A stretch of 64,000 nt of DNA from Streptomyces hayashii (GCF_024539815.1 NZ_JAHHIU010000081.1:62001-126000); one strand, 5' to 3'; positions 44,754 through 55,759 are shown, numbered from the stretch's first letter. The notes: generated by a model not told the origin, from the sequence alone. Numbers and translations are program-made.

Positions 44754-45024
44754 CGTCGGCGTCAACAGCGCCGATCGGCGGATCGCCGGCGTCCGACACC
44801 TCGTCGTGAACCCATAGTCCAAGATCGTCCAAGGACGGTCCGCGCATGACCCGGGGCCGCCACCGGGGCGTCCGCGGACAGAAGGCGGAAAACCGGCGGC
44901 ACGGCATCTCGGCCGCCGGCTCGGGATGGCGTCCGGGACGGTCGAACACGAGGGCGCCCAGAGCGTGTTGCGGGGCCGCGGGCCGTGCCCCAGCCGCGGG
45001 TGAAGGCGGCGGCCGGCGTTCGGA
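44754..45024. other. gap between convergent flotillin and TetR genes
   Basis: 271 bp. I see no gene and only weak inverted repeats near 44773-44800. Confidence 0.4.
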
Positions 45025-45624
45025 TCAGGACGGCGGAGCCGGGTCGCCGGGCCCGGGCGCCCCGGCGCGCAGTCCGTCCATGACGAGGTCGAAGAGCCGG
45101 GCGGCACGCGGCCGCCAGTCGTCCGTGGGCGCCATCTGCCACAGGCCTCCGATGGCGAGGATCAGGTCCTCGGGGGTCACGCCCGGCCTGATGGAGCCGG
45201 CCGCGTCGTTGGCGCGCAGAAGGAGCTCCGCGGCGTCGGTGACGGGGGTGTGCGCCGGTTTCGGGAGGCCGCCCGGCTTGCTGGTGGCGAGGCGGAACGC
45301 GTCGGCGAGACCGGCCTTGGTCATGGCGAACTCGGCCAGTCGGTCCATCCAGGCACGCAGTGCCTGGTCCGGCGGCAGCTGTGCGAGCAGCTGGACGGCG
45401 CTTTCGCCGACCTGGCGCATCTCGTGGCGGTAGATCTCCAGGACGAGGGCCTCGCGGTTGGGGAAGTTGCGGTAGAAGGTGCCCTGTCCCACGCCCGCCT
45501 TCCTGGCGATCGCGCTGAGCGGCGCGTCAGGGCACAGCGTCAGCTCGTTCAGGGCGACATCGAGGATGCGCTCACGGTTGCGTTGTGCGTCCGAGCGCAG
45601 GGGCGCGGCCTTCTCGTGCTGCAC
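45025..45624 (-). CDS. TetR-family repressor
   Basis: 199 residues with the TetR winged HTH (LSAIARKAGVGQGTFYRNFPNREALV, residues ~38-65) and a C-terminal ligand domain. Starts at GTG 45624 after GAGGAG. Divergent from the molybdenum hydroxylase operon; two CGGAC/GTCCG palindromes in the gap are its likely operators, so it probably represses that operon and itself. Confidence 0.88.
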   Translation of the reverse strand: MQHEKAAPLRSDAQRNRERILDVALNELTLCPDAPLSAIARKAGVGQGTFYRNFPNREALVLEIYRHEMRQVGESAVQLLAQLPPDQALRAWMDRLAEFAMTKAGLADAFRLATSKPGGLPKPAHTPVTDAAELLLRANDAAGSIRPGVTPEDLILAIGGLWQMAPTDDWRPRAARLFDLVMDGLRAGAPGPGDPAPPS

Positions 45625-45666
45625 TCGACTCTCCTCGGGGTGCGCGGAAACCCCACCCTTGCTAAG

Positions 45667-45710
45667 CGGACAGCTGTCCGTTACGTTTGCCGACAGCGGA
45701 CGACTGTCCG
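45667..45710. promoter_or_regulatory. paired TetR operators
   Basis: CGGACAGCTGTCCG (45667-45680, perfect palindrome) and CGGACGACTGTCCG (45697-45710, imperfect) with centres 30 bp apart, about three helical turns, hence the same DNA face. Both lie upstream of the TetR gene (43 and 73 bp) and 160 bp or more before the 2Fe-2S gene. Confidence 0.75.
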
Positions 45711-45870
45711 GTTGGGTTCACGATAGCCCCGGCCGGACCCGCGCGGGAGTCCGCGTTCACCTCGGCGCCGTCCCCGCGCGCCCACCCCGCTTCCCATCGA
45801 CGACGTACTCGGCAGTCGCCAGGCACCGGCGATCGCCGCCCAGTTATCCGGCAGTGCGAAAGAAGCTCTC

Positions 45871-46445
45871 ATGGCCTTACCGACGTCCAGCGTCATCACC
45901 TTGCACATCAACGGCGAGCGGCACACGCTCCCCGTCGACCACCGCACCACCCTGCTCGACGCGCTCCGCGAGCGGCTCGATCTCACCGGCGCCAAGAAGG
46001 GCTGCGACCAGGGGCAGTGCGGAGCCTGCACCGTGCTGGTCGACGGCCGCAGAACCGTGGCCTGTCTCCAGTTCGCGGTCGCGGCCGAAGGGCGTGAGAT
46101 CACCACCATCGAGGGCGTGGCCGACGGCGAACGCCTGCATCCGGTGCAGCAGGCGTTCCTCGATCTCGACGGCTACCAGTGCGGCTACTGCACGCCCGGA
46201 CAGATCTGTTCGGCGATCGGCGTGCTCGCGGAGCACGCCGCCGGCTGGCCGAGCGCCGCCACGGCCGACGTACGGCCCTCGGCCGGACCGCCGCCGCTGA
46301 CCGCCGACGAGATCCGTGAACGCATGAGCGGCAACCTGTGCCGTTGCGCCGCCTACACCTCGATCGTCGAGGCCGTCGCCAGTGCCGCGGAATCCGGGCC
46401 CGCGGCGCGCTCGGGCGCCCGACCGGAAGCCAAGGAGCCTGCGGC

Positions 46446-46449
<4 letters not shown>
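45871..46449 (+). CDS. molybdenum hydroxylase 2Fe-2S subunit
   Basis: 192 residues. First cluster CDQGQCGACTVLVDG with the fourth cysteine in VACLQF; second cluster CGYCTPGQ and CRCAAY. Electron-transfer subunit of xanthine-dehydrogenase-type or PaoABC-type enzymes. First gene of the operon; the next start overlaps its stop (ATGA). A Pro/Ala-rich insertion lies near residue 125. Confidence 0.93.
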
Positions 46450-47434
<985 letters not shown>

Positions 47435-47438
<4 letters not shown>

Positions 47439-49558
47439 CGGCCGAGGCGCCCCTCGCGCCCGCCCGCGCCGTCGGCGCCGAGCACGTCCGCGTGGAGGGA
47501 CGGGACAAGGTCACCGGCGCGGCCCGTTACGCGGGCGAGGTGCCCTTCGCCGAACTCGCCCACGGCTGGCTCGTGCTGTCCACCGTGGCACGGGGCCGGA
47601 TCACGGACGTCGAAGCGGAAGCCGTCCTCGCGATGCCGGGCGTCGTGTGCGTGCTGGACCATCGCAACGCCTCGCCGCTGAAGACCGACTACGTGGGAAT
47701 GCTGGGCACCGGCCCGGACCCGACGTGCGCGGTCTTCCAGAACGACCGGGTACCCCATCTGGGCTGGCCCGTGGCGCTGGTGGTCGCCGAGACGTCCGAG
47801 CAGGCGCGCGAGGCCGCCGAGTCCCTGGTCGTCCGCTACGAACAGGTTCCGCACGACGTCGGCTTCACCGGCGACCACCCCGATGCCCACCCGTCCGACG
47901 GCCATATGCCCGCCGTGACGGACAAGGGCGACCTGGAGGCCGAACTCGCCGCCTCCGCCGTCGTCGTGGAGGCCACGTACACCACCCCGGAAGAACACCA
48001 CCACCCCATGGAGCCCCATGCGGCCACCGCCCGCTGGGAGGCCGACCGGCTGGAGGTGATCGACTCCAACCAGGGCGCCACCTGGGTCGTCGCGGAACTC
48101 GCGAACCTCTTCGGGCTCGATCCCGCGTCGGTGCGGGTGCGTTCGGAGCACGTCGGCGGCGGCTTCGGCAGCAAGGGCGTGCGCGCCCACCAGGTCGCCG
48201 CCGTGATGGCGTCCAGGATGATCGGGCGTCCGGTGCGCGTGGTCATGACGCGCCGTCAGATGTTCACGCTGGCCGGGCACCGCAGCCCCACGATCCAGCG
48301 GGTCAGGCTCGGGGCGGACGCCGACGGGCGGCTGCGCGCACTGGACCACCGCTCGCTCAGCCGCACCTCCACCGTGTTCGAGTTCGTCGAGCCGAGCGCC
48401 GGCGTGGCCCGGGTGATGTACGACGCCGACGCGCACCACACGGAGAACCGGGTCGTACCCCTCGACGTGCCCACCCCCACCTGGATGCGCGCTCCGGGCG
48501 AGGCGCCGGGCTCCTTCGCACTGGAAGCCGCGCTCGACGAACTCGCCCACGCGTGCGGCATCGACCCCGTGGAGCTGCGGTTGCGCAACGACCCCGACCG
48601 GGGGCCGGTCTCCGGTCTCCCGTTCGCCGGACGCAATCTGCGCGCGTGCTTCGAGGAGGGCGCCCGCCGTTTCGGCTGGGACCGGCGCGACCCGCGGCCC
48701 GGGGTGCGGCGCGAGGGGCGCTGGCTTCTCGGCACCGGCACCGCGGCGGCCTCCTTCGGCGCGGGAGCCGCGCCGTCCACGGCCTCGATCACCGCCGAGG
48801 CGGACGGCCGCTTCACCGTACGGATCTCGGCGGCGGACATCGGCACCGGGGCGCGGACCGCCCTCACGCTGGTGGCCGCGGACGCCCTGGACGTTGCGCC
48901 GGTACGCGTACAGGTGCACATCGGCGACAGCGCCTTCGGGCCCGCGATGATCGCGGGCGGCTCCATGGGCACGCGGTCCTGGGCATGGGCCGTCATGGCC
49001 GCCGCGCGCGACCTGCGCGACCGGCTCGTGCCGGGCGCCGCGATCCCCGCCGAAGGAGTCACCGCGCGCTCGGACACGACCGCGGCGATCGCCGCGCTCG
49101 CGCAGAAGGAACGGCACTCCTTCGGCGCGCAGTTCGCGGAGGTCGCCGTCGACACCGGCACCGGCGAGGTCCGCGTGCGGCGCATGCTCGGCGTGTTCGC
49201 GGCGGGGCGCATCGTCAATCCCCTCACGGCTCGCGGCCAGTTCACCGGCGGGATGATCTGGGGCATCTCCATGGCCCTGCACGAGGAGGCCGCGCGCGAC
49301 GAGGCCTCCGGCGGGCCCGTCGGAGCGGATCTCGCGGGCTACCACGTGGCCACGCACGCCGACGTTCCGCGCGTCGAGGCGCACTGGGTGGCCGACGACG
49401 ACCCCGAGGACCCGGTCGGCATCAAGGGGATCGGCGAGATCGGCATCGTCGGCGCGGCCGCCGCCGTCGCCAACGCGGTGTGGCACGCGACCGGTGTACG
49501 TCACCGCAGCCTGCCCATCCGCCCCGACCGCGTCCTGACGGGCGGCCCGGATGCTTGA
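47435..49558 (+). CDS. molybdenum hydroxylase Moco-binding catalytic subunit
   Basis: 707 residues. Contains the XDH-family core: HVGGGFGSKG near residue 240, QPHAATA-like EPHAATARW, and the catalytic glutamate in GIKGIGEIGIVGAAAAV near the C-terminus (residues ~660-680). No Tat signal, hence cytoplasmic. Aldehyde or N-heterocycle hydroxylation expected. Start ATGA overlap with the FAD subunit; the XdhC gene begins 8 bp before its stop. Confidence 0.9.
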
Positions 49559-50672
49559 CCTCGCGCCCGAGCTCGGCGCCTGGCTGGCCGAGGGCCGCGA
49601 GGCCGCCGTCGCGACCGTCGTGTCGGTCGGCGGCAGCGCGCCCCGCGGTCCCGGCGCCGCCCTCGCCGTCGACGGGCGGGGAACCGTCATCGGGTCGGTG
49701 TCCGGCGGCTGCGTGGAGGCTTCCGTGTACGAGCTGTGCGCGCGGGCCCTGGAGACCGGCGACAGCGTGCTCGAACGCTTCGGCTACAGCGACGAGGACG
49801 CCTTCGCCGTGGGGCTCACGTGCGGCGGGGTCCTCGACGTCCTGGTCACCCCGCTCACGTCGGACGGTCCGGTCGGCGCGCTGCTGCGCTCCGCCCTGGA
49901 GACCGGCGCGCGTGGCGAACCGGTGGCGCTCGTCCGGGTCGTCCGCGGTCCCGCGGCCCTGCTCGGCGCCGCGCTGCTCGTGCACGCCGACGGCTCCCGG
50001 GAGGGCGCACTCGGCGGGCACGAGGACCTCGACCGGGCGGCCGCCGCCCAGGGCCTGGCCGCGCTGGACACGGGCCGCACCGACACGGTCGAGCTGTCGC
50101 CGGACGGTTCGCACTGTCCCGGCGGCCTCACCCTGCTCGTGGAGCCGAGCGTGCCGCCGCCGCGGATGATCGTCTTCGGCGCCGTCGACTTCGCGGCGGC
50201 CCTGGTGCGCGCAGCCAAGTTCCTCGGCTATCACGTGACGGTGTGCGACGCCCGGCCCGTCTTCACCACGCCGGAGCGTTTTCCCGAGGCCGACGAGGTC
50301 GTCGTGGACTGGCCGCACCGCTATCTGCGGAGCACCCGGACGGACACACGCACCGTGGTGTGCGTGCTCACCCACGACGCCAAGTTCGACGTCCCGCTGC
50401 TGGAGGTCGCGCTGCGGTTGCCGGTGTCGTTCGTGGGTGCGATGGGCTCGCACCGCACCCACGCCGACCGGGACCGGCGACTGCGCGACATCGGTCTGGG
50501 GGAGCACGAGCTGGCCCGGCTGCGGTCGCCCATCGGGCTGGACCTCGGGGGGCGTACGCCCGAGGAGACCGCGCTGTCGATCACGGCGGAGATCGTCGCG
50601 GCCCGCCGGGGCGGGACGGGCCTGCCGTTGACCGGTTCGGACCGGCCGATCCATCACCGCCACTCGGCCTGA
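49551..50672 (+). CDS. XdhC-type molybdenum cofactor insertion factor
   Basis: 373 residues. XdhC N-domain (VVSVGGSAPRGPGAALAV, SVSGGCVEASVYELC) and a C-terminal Rossmann-like XdhC_C domain (SFVGAMGSHRTHADRDRRL). XdhC proteins bind the mature, often sulfurated, Moco and deliver it to the catalytic subunit, so its presence is consistent with a Mo=S enzyme. Co-translated (8-bp overlap). Confidence 0.9.
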   Translation: MLDLAPELGAWLAEGREAAVATVVSVGGSAPRGPGAALAVDGRGTVIGSVSGGCVEASVYELCARALETGDSVLERFGYSDEDAFAVGLTCGGVLDVLVTPLTSDGPVGALLRSALETGARGEPVALVRVVRGPAALLGAALLVHADGSREGALGGHEDLDRAAAAQGLAALDTGRTDTVELSPDGSHCPGGLTLLVEPSVPPPRMIVFGAVDFAAALVRAAKFLGYHVTVCDARPVFTTPERFPEADEVVVDWPHRYLRSTRTDTRTVVCVLTHDAKFDVPLLEVALRLPVSFVGAMGSHRTHADRDRRLRDIGLGEHELARLRSPIGLDLGGRTPEETALSITAEIVAARRGGTGLPLTGSDRPIHHRHSA

Positions 50673-50684
50673 GCCACCGGCGGC

Positions 50685-50722
50685 CCCGCGCGCTCGGGGA
50701 AAGCGAACCCCGAGCGCGCGGG
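50685..50722 (+). terminator. terminator of the molybdenum hydroxylase operon
   Basis: 15-bp perfect stem (50685-50699 with 50708-50722) and 8-base loop; 13 bp after the XdhC stop. Confidence 0.85.
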
Positions 50723-50890
50723 ACGTCGCCGGCGGGGGCGCGTCGCGAACACGAAGGCTGACGAAGGCCGCGTCGGACACACCGTCGTACAGGGGAGACG
50801 GGCCCCGCCGGTCGCCGGTCGCCGATCCCGAACGCGGCACACGGCCCGGACCCGGCTCTCGGCCCGGACACGGCACACGGCACTCAGCAC

Positions 50891-51163
50891 TCAGCGGACA
50901 CGGCGGATACGGATCGGGCCTCGGGCCGTCGTCGGCTCGACGGGACGACCGGCCTGGGTGATCTCCACCTCGCCGGCCGCGACCAGGCGACCGGCCGCGC
51001 GGCGAGCAGGCTCCATGAGCTCGCGCCAACCGTCGTCCTCCCCCTCGTACACCGCCCGTGCGGCGTCCGAGGGGCAGATCGTCTTGGCGAGGCCGCGGCG
51101 TTCGAGCAACTCCAAGATCGCTTGCTCCAAGCGCCGGCCCGTCTGCCGATCGCTCTGGCTCAC
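50891..51163 (-). CDS. DUF3253 protein
   Basis: 90 residues with a winged-helix-like layout (LEQAILELLERRGLAKTICPSDAARAVY, then MEPARRAAGRLVAAGEVEITQAGRPVE), the DUF3253 pattern often found near S-adenosylmethionine or DNA-related genes. GTG 51163 chosen since conserved residues begin there. No regulator annotated. Confidence 0.75.
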   Translation of the reverse strand: MSQSDRQTGRRLEQAILELLERRGLAKTICPSDAARAVYEGEDDGWRELMEPARRAAGRLVAAGEVEITQAGRPVEPTTARGPIRIRRVR

Positions 51164-51272
51164 CAGGCCAGTATCACCCGGACGGTACGACGAGGCCACG
51201 CTCACCTCGGCGTCACGCGGGCTGGAGCGTGCAGTGCCCATGCGCGGGTCGATCGACCCGTATCGTCCAGTC

Positions 51273-51650
51273 ATGGACACCGCCGCTCCTCCCCGCGTCC
51301 TGGTCATCGGCCTCGATCCGTATCGGGTGCCCGGGCCGTGGGACCCCGAACCGGTCGCCCGAGCGATCGAGGCGGGACTGGCCGAATTCGCCGAACACGG
51401 CGTGGCCGTGGAGACCTGCCTGATCGGCCTCGACGGAAGTGACGACGTCGAAGAGGTCGTCGGGGACGCTCTGCGAGCCCACTCCTGGGAGTGCGTCACC
51501 ATCGGCGGGGGCCTGCGGCACTCGGACGACCAGGTCGAACTCCTCGAACTCGTGGTCAACCTGGTCAGGCTGCACGCACCGGACGCAGCCCTCGCGTTCA
51601 ACAGCACCCCGGCGGGCACCTACGCGGCCGCAGCCCGCTGGATCTCATGA
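51273..51650 (+). CDS. conserved actinobacterial protein of unknown function
   Basis: 125 residues starting MDTAAPPRVLVIGLDPYRV, a Rossmann-like alternation with TIGGGLRH near residue 76 and a final FNSTPAGTYAAAARW. I recognise the pattern from actinobacterial hypotheticals but no function. Divergent from the DUF3253 gene with a 109-bp shared gap. Confidence 0.6.
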   Translation: MDTAAPPRVLVIGLDPYRVPGPWDPEPVARAIEAGLAEFAEHGVAVETCLIGLDGSDDVEEVVGDALRAHSWECVTIGGGLRHSDDQVELLELVVNLVRLHAPDAALAFNSTPAGTYAAAARWIS

Positions 51651-51885
51651 CGACCACCGCCCGAGCGGCTCGGGCGACCACCTGTGCTGCCTGAGCAGCC
51701 CCTCCCGACTCGCCTCGGGACGGGCGGGCAGGAGCTCTCCGAAGCCGCCGGCGTGTCCGTCCCGTCGCGCCTACCCTGTCGATCCCGTCCGAGGACGGCG
51801 ACGCGACGGCACTGCGAGCTATTTTGCACTATGCAATAATGGGTAGGTGAGCACCCGAAGGCCCGATCGCCCTGAGGAGGCGCCC
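51651..51885. promoter_or_regulatory. intergenic region with a TTGCA palindrome
   Basis: No gene. TTGCA CTA TGCAA (51824-51836) within an AT-rich patch 49 bp before the zinc-ribbon start looks like an operator or promoter overlap. Confidence 0.45.
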
Positions 51886-52131
51886 ATGCCCACAGATCAC
51901 GTCCGGCGCGCATACTCGTTCGTCTGTCTCGACTGCGGCCACGGGTGGGAGGCCACGTACGACATCGACGTGACCGTGGACGAGTACGCCCGGATCAAGG
52001 CCGCCTACCGGCTGAACGGCGAACACGTGCCCTCCCCCTTGCAGTCGCCGCAGTGCCCGGCCTGCGAGAGGCACAAGGTGCGCATCATGCGTCCGGGCCG
52101 CGTCGCGGGGGCGCACGCGTACGAACGGTGA
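51886..52131 (+). CDS. small zinc-ribbon protein
   Basis: 81 residues with two Cys pairs (FVCLDCGHGW and QCPACERH) forming a rubredoxin-like zinc ribbon, between which lies DVTVDEYARIKAAYRLNGE. GAGGAGG precedes ATG 51886. Function unknown. Confidence 0.72.
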   Translation: MPTDHVRRAYSFVCLDCGHGWEATYDIDVTVDEYARIKAAYRLNGEHVPSPLQSPQCPACERHKVRIMRPGRVAGAHAYER

Positions 52132-52201
52132 CCTGCGCCGCAGCGATCCGTACCCCCGTCGACGGGGAAGCGGGGCGGGAGGGCGCGACTCCGTCACCAG
52201 C

Positions 52202-52822
52202 TCACGTGCCTTCGTGAGCTGTGCGCCGCTTCGCAGGGTCCGGGACGTCGCTCGGCCGCACCACCCGGTTGAGCGGATCGTCGAGGCCGCCGACCCGGCG
52301 CGCCTCGTCGAACGGATCCACGGCGATCTCGTCCGCCGCCGAGACGAGATCCCTCAGCGCGGGCACGAGGGCGGCACGCGTCGTGGCCGGCAGCCGCACG
52401 ACCAGTGACCGGATCTCGGCCCGCCGATGCTCCATCACCCGGCACACGAGCGTCCGGCCGGCGGGGGTGAGACTCAGGATCACCTCGCGACGGTTGCCGG
52501 GGTTGGCCCGGCGGTCCAGGAGCTCCAGGGATTCCAGCCGTTCGGCCATGCGCAGAGCGGTGGACGGATTGACCCCGAGGGTCGCGGCCAGCGCGACCAG
52601 TTTGACCGGTCCGCAGGCGTCCAGGACGGCCAGCGCCCGCAATTGAGGCAGCGTCAGAGATCCGTCGGTCGAGGCGAGCGCGCGTGCGGACACCGCCATC
52701 AGGAGCCGGGAGGCGGCCATGACGGCGACGGTGACCTCCTCGGCCTCTCGATCGAGTTCAGGCCCGGCGGAGGACGCCCCGTCGGACGCCGCCCGCCCCG
52801 CTTCGGTACCCCGCTGCGTCAT
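52202..52822 (-). CDS. MarR-family transcriptional regulator
   Basis: 206 residues. The winged helix (LTLPQLRALAVLDACGPVKLVALAATLGVNPSTALRMAERLESLELLDRR) and wing basic residues are clear; a disordered N-terminus and a C-terminal 30-residue extension (VDPFDEARRVGGLDDPLNRVVRP) are additional. ATG 52822 is the likely start. Divergent from the membrane protein gene at 53114. Confidence 0.85.
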   Translation of the reverse strand: MTQRGTEAGRAASDGASSAGPELDREAEEVTVAVMAASRLLMAVSARALASTDGSLTLPQLRALAVLDACGPVKLVALAATLGVNPSTALRMAERLESLELLDRRANPGNRREVILSLTPAGRTLVCRVMEHRRAEIRSLVVRLPATTRAALVPALRDLVSAADEIAVDPFDEARRVGGLDDPLNRVVRPSDVPDPAKRRTAHEGT

Positions 52823-52872
52823 GAACCCGTGCACCTCGCCGCCGTCCCGGACCGGACACCCCGCTCCACTCG

Positions 52873-52883
52873 GCAATCATTGC
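52873..52883. promoter_or_regulatory. candidate MarR operator
   Basis: GCAAT C ATTGC, a perfect 11-bp palindrome 51 bp upstream of the MarR start in a 291-bp divergent gap that holds no gene. Tentative. Confidence 0.4.
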
Positions 52884-53113
52884 AGACGGCAAACATGGAC
52901 GGGCCGCCCGGCGGGTTGGCGGTCCGGCCACCGCCTTGCCGGCTGAGGAGGCGGCGCCTACGAACCGGGGCGCGAGCGCCGTCGGTCACGTTTACGTAGT
53001 TTCCCCGATGCCGGCGGCCCAGGATTCCGGGATCGTGATCGTGCGCCTCTGCCCGCACCTGTTGCTGGCCGCCCCATCGGGGGGAAGCGGGCGGCGCGGC
53101 ACAGCGGAAGGGC

Positions 53114-53794
53114 ATGCGCATGACCATACGACCATCGGACGACGCCTCGCCCACGGACCCGTCGGACGAAGCGGACCTCCCCTGGGTGACCGTCAGACCC
53201 GACAACGGGCCCACCAAGGCCCTGCTCCTGAAGGGGTCGCCCATCATCGCCATCGGGGCGCTGCGCATCGGTCTCCTGATGGCCAGGGGACGCGGCAACT
53301 CGGCGGGGTCCGGCACGACGGGTCTGGTGGTCGGGATCCTGGCGGTCGTGTTCCCGCTGCTCTGGGTCGGCGTGCTCAGCGGCCTCCGCTGGGCCAACGC
53401 CGGCATCCGCCTGGAGGACGGTTTCCTGACGGTGCGCGACCGCTGGAACCGCAAGGTACTGCACGCGCCCGTGTCCTCCCTGACCGGGCTGCACACGGTC
53501 AAGCCACCCATCGACGGCCCGCACAAGAACCGGATCGTCATCACCTCAGGAACCCATCGGCCCGTGGTCATCGATCCCCGGTTCTGGGACGCTGAAGGGC
53601 TCCGGGAGCTCTGGCAGGACCTGCGCCTTCCGTTCCAGGACCACGGCTTCCTCACCTGGCCTCTGCTCAGGAAGCGTTTCCCCGGCATACCCACGCCGTG
53701 GCGTCACGTCCACATCGTCCTGTCGACCATCCTGCTGGTGCTCGGCTGCATCGCCTACGTCGCCTTCGTGGTGAACCTGCCCTTCTTCCTGTGA
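53114..53794 (+). CDS. membrane protein with PH-like domain
   Basis: 226 residues. Two hydrophobic segments near ~44-55 and ~70-92 (TTGLVVGILAVVFPLLWVGV), then a beta-rich PH-like region (LEDGFLTVRDRWNRKVLHAPVSSLTGL), and a C-terminal TM (HIVLSTILLVLGCIAYVAFV). Start ATG 53114 or 53120. Function unknown; cell-envelope placement is inferred from the TM segments. Confidence 0.7.
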   Translation: MRMTIRPSDDASPTDPSDEADLPWVTVRPDNGPTKALLLKGSPIIAIGALRIGLLMARGRGNSAGSGTTGLVVGILAVVFPLLWVGVLSGLRWANAGIRLEDGFLTVRDRWNRKVLHAPVSSLTGLHTVKPPIDGPHKNRIVITSGTHRPVVIDPRFWDAEGLRELWQDLRLPFQDHGFLTWPLLRKRFPGIPTPWRHVHIVLSTILLVLGCIAYVAFVVNLPFFL

Positions 53795-53919
53795 GCGGCC
53801 GGCCGGATACGGCGACGGTGGGGCCAGGCGGGCCGAGCCGGCGCGTGGTGCACGCCCCTGGCGGCGGCCGGCGGCCGAGTGCGGTGTGACAGCGGCGAGG
53901 GTCCTGGCGTGGCGGAAGT

Positions 53920-53957
53920 CGTCCCGGGCAGCGCTGCGCGGACGGCTGCCCGGGACG
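53920..53957. terminator. hairpin downstream of the GH30 gene
   Basis: 13-bp perfect arms (53920-53932, 53945-53957) with a 12-base loop, 46 bp from the GH30 stop. Confidence 0.6.
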
Positions 53958-54002
53958 GGCGTCGGCGGACCTGGCCGGCGGTCCGGTTCGCAGGTGTCCG
54001 GG

Positions 54003-55337
54003 TCAGGCGGTCACGAGCGTCGTCACGCTTCGCGCGGGGAGCGTGACGGTGAAGGCGTTGTTCGACACGCGGGCGGTGCCCTGGGAGGCGACGTTCCTGC
54101 TCGCGTCGGTCACCCACGACGAGACGCTGGACGCGCCGCCGTTCGCCAGGGTGAACTGCTGACTCACCGCGGAGGCCCCCTTGTTGACGACGACCACGAC
54201 CGTGGAGCTGCCGTTGCGGTACGCCGAGACGTAGACGTCCGACGCCGGCTTCGCCGTCGCCTCGACCCGCACGGATCCGGGCCGCACGAACCTGGCGAAG
54301 TGCGCCATGCAGGCGCCGCGCTTGCTGATCCTGCCGTCCTCGCGCATGGGACCGTAGCTTCGCCGGATGTACCACCAGACATAGGCCTGGAACTCGGCGT
54401 CCACCATGGCGCGATGGATGTGCTCCCCCACGTCCAGCGCCTGCGGCCACAGGTCCGCCGAATCCGTGCTGTTGGGGTAGTAGACCTCGGTCATCCAGAG
54501 CTCTTTGCCCGCGCCCTTCTGTTTGAAGAGGGGGTAGGGGAAGTTCGCGAACGGCGTGCCGTAGAGATGGGCCCCGATGACGTCCACGTTGGCGAGGGCC
54601 ACCGGGTCGTTGAGGATCGGGTCCGACATGTTCTTCAGGTACTGGAAGGACTCCGGTGCGATGACCCTGGTGCCGATCGAGCCGGCGTTCTCCCGCAGGA
54701 ACCGGACCATTTCGGCGGGGGTCCACCACGTCCAGTCATGTGCGTAATCGGGCTCGTTCTGCACCGAGATGCCGTACAGATTCACCCCGTTGTTCCGCAG
54801 GAACGTGTTGAAGTCGTTGAGATGCTGGGCGTACGCGCCGTACATGTCGTACCGGAGACGTCGCGCGTTGGTCTGGCTGCCGCGGACGAAGGTCTCCACC
54901 ATGGAGGAAGGCGGATTCCAGGGCGACGCGAAGACCGTCGCGCCGAGTTCGGTCGCACGCTTCGCCGTCGCCACGTCCCGGCTCCAGGCCGACCGGTCCT
55001 CGGGGACGGGGATCCTCAGCACGGAGAGTCCCAGTCGACCGTCGCCGGCGCCGAACGCCGTGTCCCGCTGGGCGGTTGTGAGGTCGCCGATCCAGGCGGA
55101 GTGGCTCATGCCTCCGAAACCCCGGATCGTCTGCCGCCGCGCCGACGCGTCGACGACCACCGTGGCGGCGGCCGTCGCGGCATCGGCCGCGGCGGTCGTC
55201 CGGGCCACGGCGTTCGAGGCCCCGGCGACGGACGTGGCGGCCGTGAGGATCGGCAGGGTTCCCATCGTCGCCAGGACGGTCCTGCGGTTCGGCGATCGCC
55301 GCCCCTCGCTCACGGGCTCGTTCCGACTCTGCGTCAT
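54003..55337 (-). CDS. Tat-exported GH30 family glycoside hydrolase
   Basis: 444 residues. Twin-arginine signal NRRTVLATMGTLPILTAATSV cleaved near ASNAVA; GH30 TIM barrel with acid/base in GISVQNEPDY (residue ~200) and nucleophile in ELWMTEVYYP (~285); terminal beta-sandwich. The pattern favours the xylanase/glucuronoxylanase (subfamily 8) side. GGAGGAGGGGG precedes ATG 55337. A CebR box lies 53 bp upstream, implying induction by cello-oligosaccharides. Confidence 0.85.
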   Translation of the reverse strand: MTQSRNEPVSEGRRSPNRRTVLATMGTLPILTAATSVAGASNAVARTTAAADAATAAATVVVDASARRQTIRGFGGMSHSAWIGDLTTAQRDTAFGAGDGRLGLSVLRIPVPEDRSAWSRDVATAKRATELGATVFASPWNPPSSMVETFVRGSQTNARRLRYDMYGAYAQHLNDFNTFLRNNGVNLYGISVQNEPDYAHDWTWWTPAEMVRFLRENAGSIGTRVIAPESFQYLKNMSDPILNDPVALANVDVIGAHLYGTPFANFPYPLFKQKGAGKELWMTEVYYPNSTDSADLWPQALDVGEHIHRAMVDAEFQAYVWWYIRRSYGPMREDGRISKRGACMAHFARFVRPGSVRVEATAKPASDVYVSAYRNGSSTVVVVVNKGASAVSQQFTLANGGASSVSSWVTDASRNVASQGTARVSNNAFTVTLPARSVTTLVTA

Positions 55338-55759
55338 GCCCCCTCCTCCTCTTGGCTGCTGATTCCGGTACGGACTCTCTCAACCTTCATGGGAGCGCTC
55401 CCATTCACAGTGTTGACTATGCGCATGCCGGTTTTCTGCGGGAGGTGCTGCCGATGTCGCGTACGCACGGCCCGGCTCGGCGGTTCGGTAGAACGCCACG
55501 GCCGTTCGACATCATGAACAGTGTCCAAGACTGCGGATATCACGAAAGTTAACGACCACCCCTGACAGCGTCAAGCCTCCCGACGAGGGTCGGAGAGTGG
55601 CCGCCGTCGCCGCCGCCCTCGACCGGGCCGGCCCGCCCTTCGATCGGGCGGCTCGGCGTGTCGACCACGGACCTGCCCTCCGGAGGCGCCGCGCCCGTCT
55701 GTTCGGCAGGCCTCCCACGCGGCCCGGCGGAGCTCGGCCCCCTGCCCGAGCGCAGCAGT
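55338..55759. promoter_or_regulatory. GH30 promoter region with perfect CebR box
   Basis: No gene in these 422 bp. The CebR site TGGGAGCGCTCCCA lies at 55390-55403, flanked by one more A/T pair each side (16-bp palindrome 55389-55404). The remaining sequence before the convergent IclR gene shows no recognizable feature. Confidence 0.8.
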
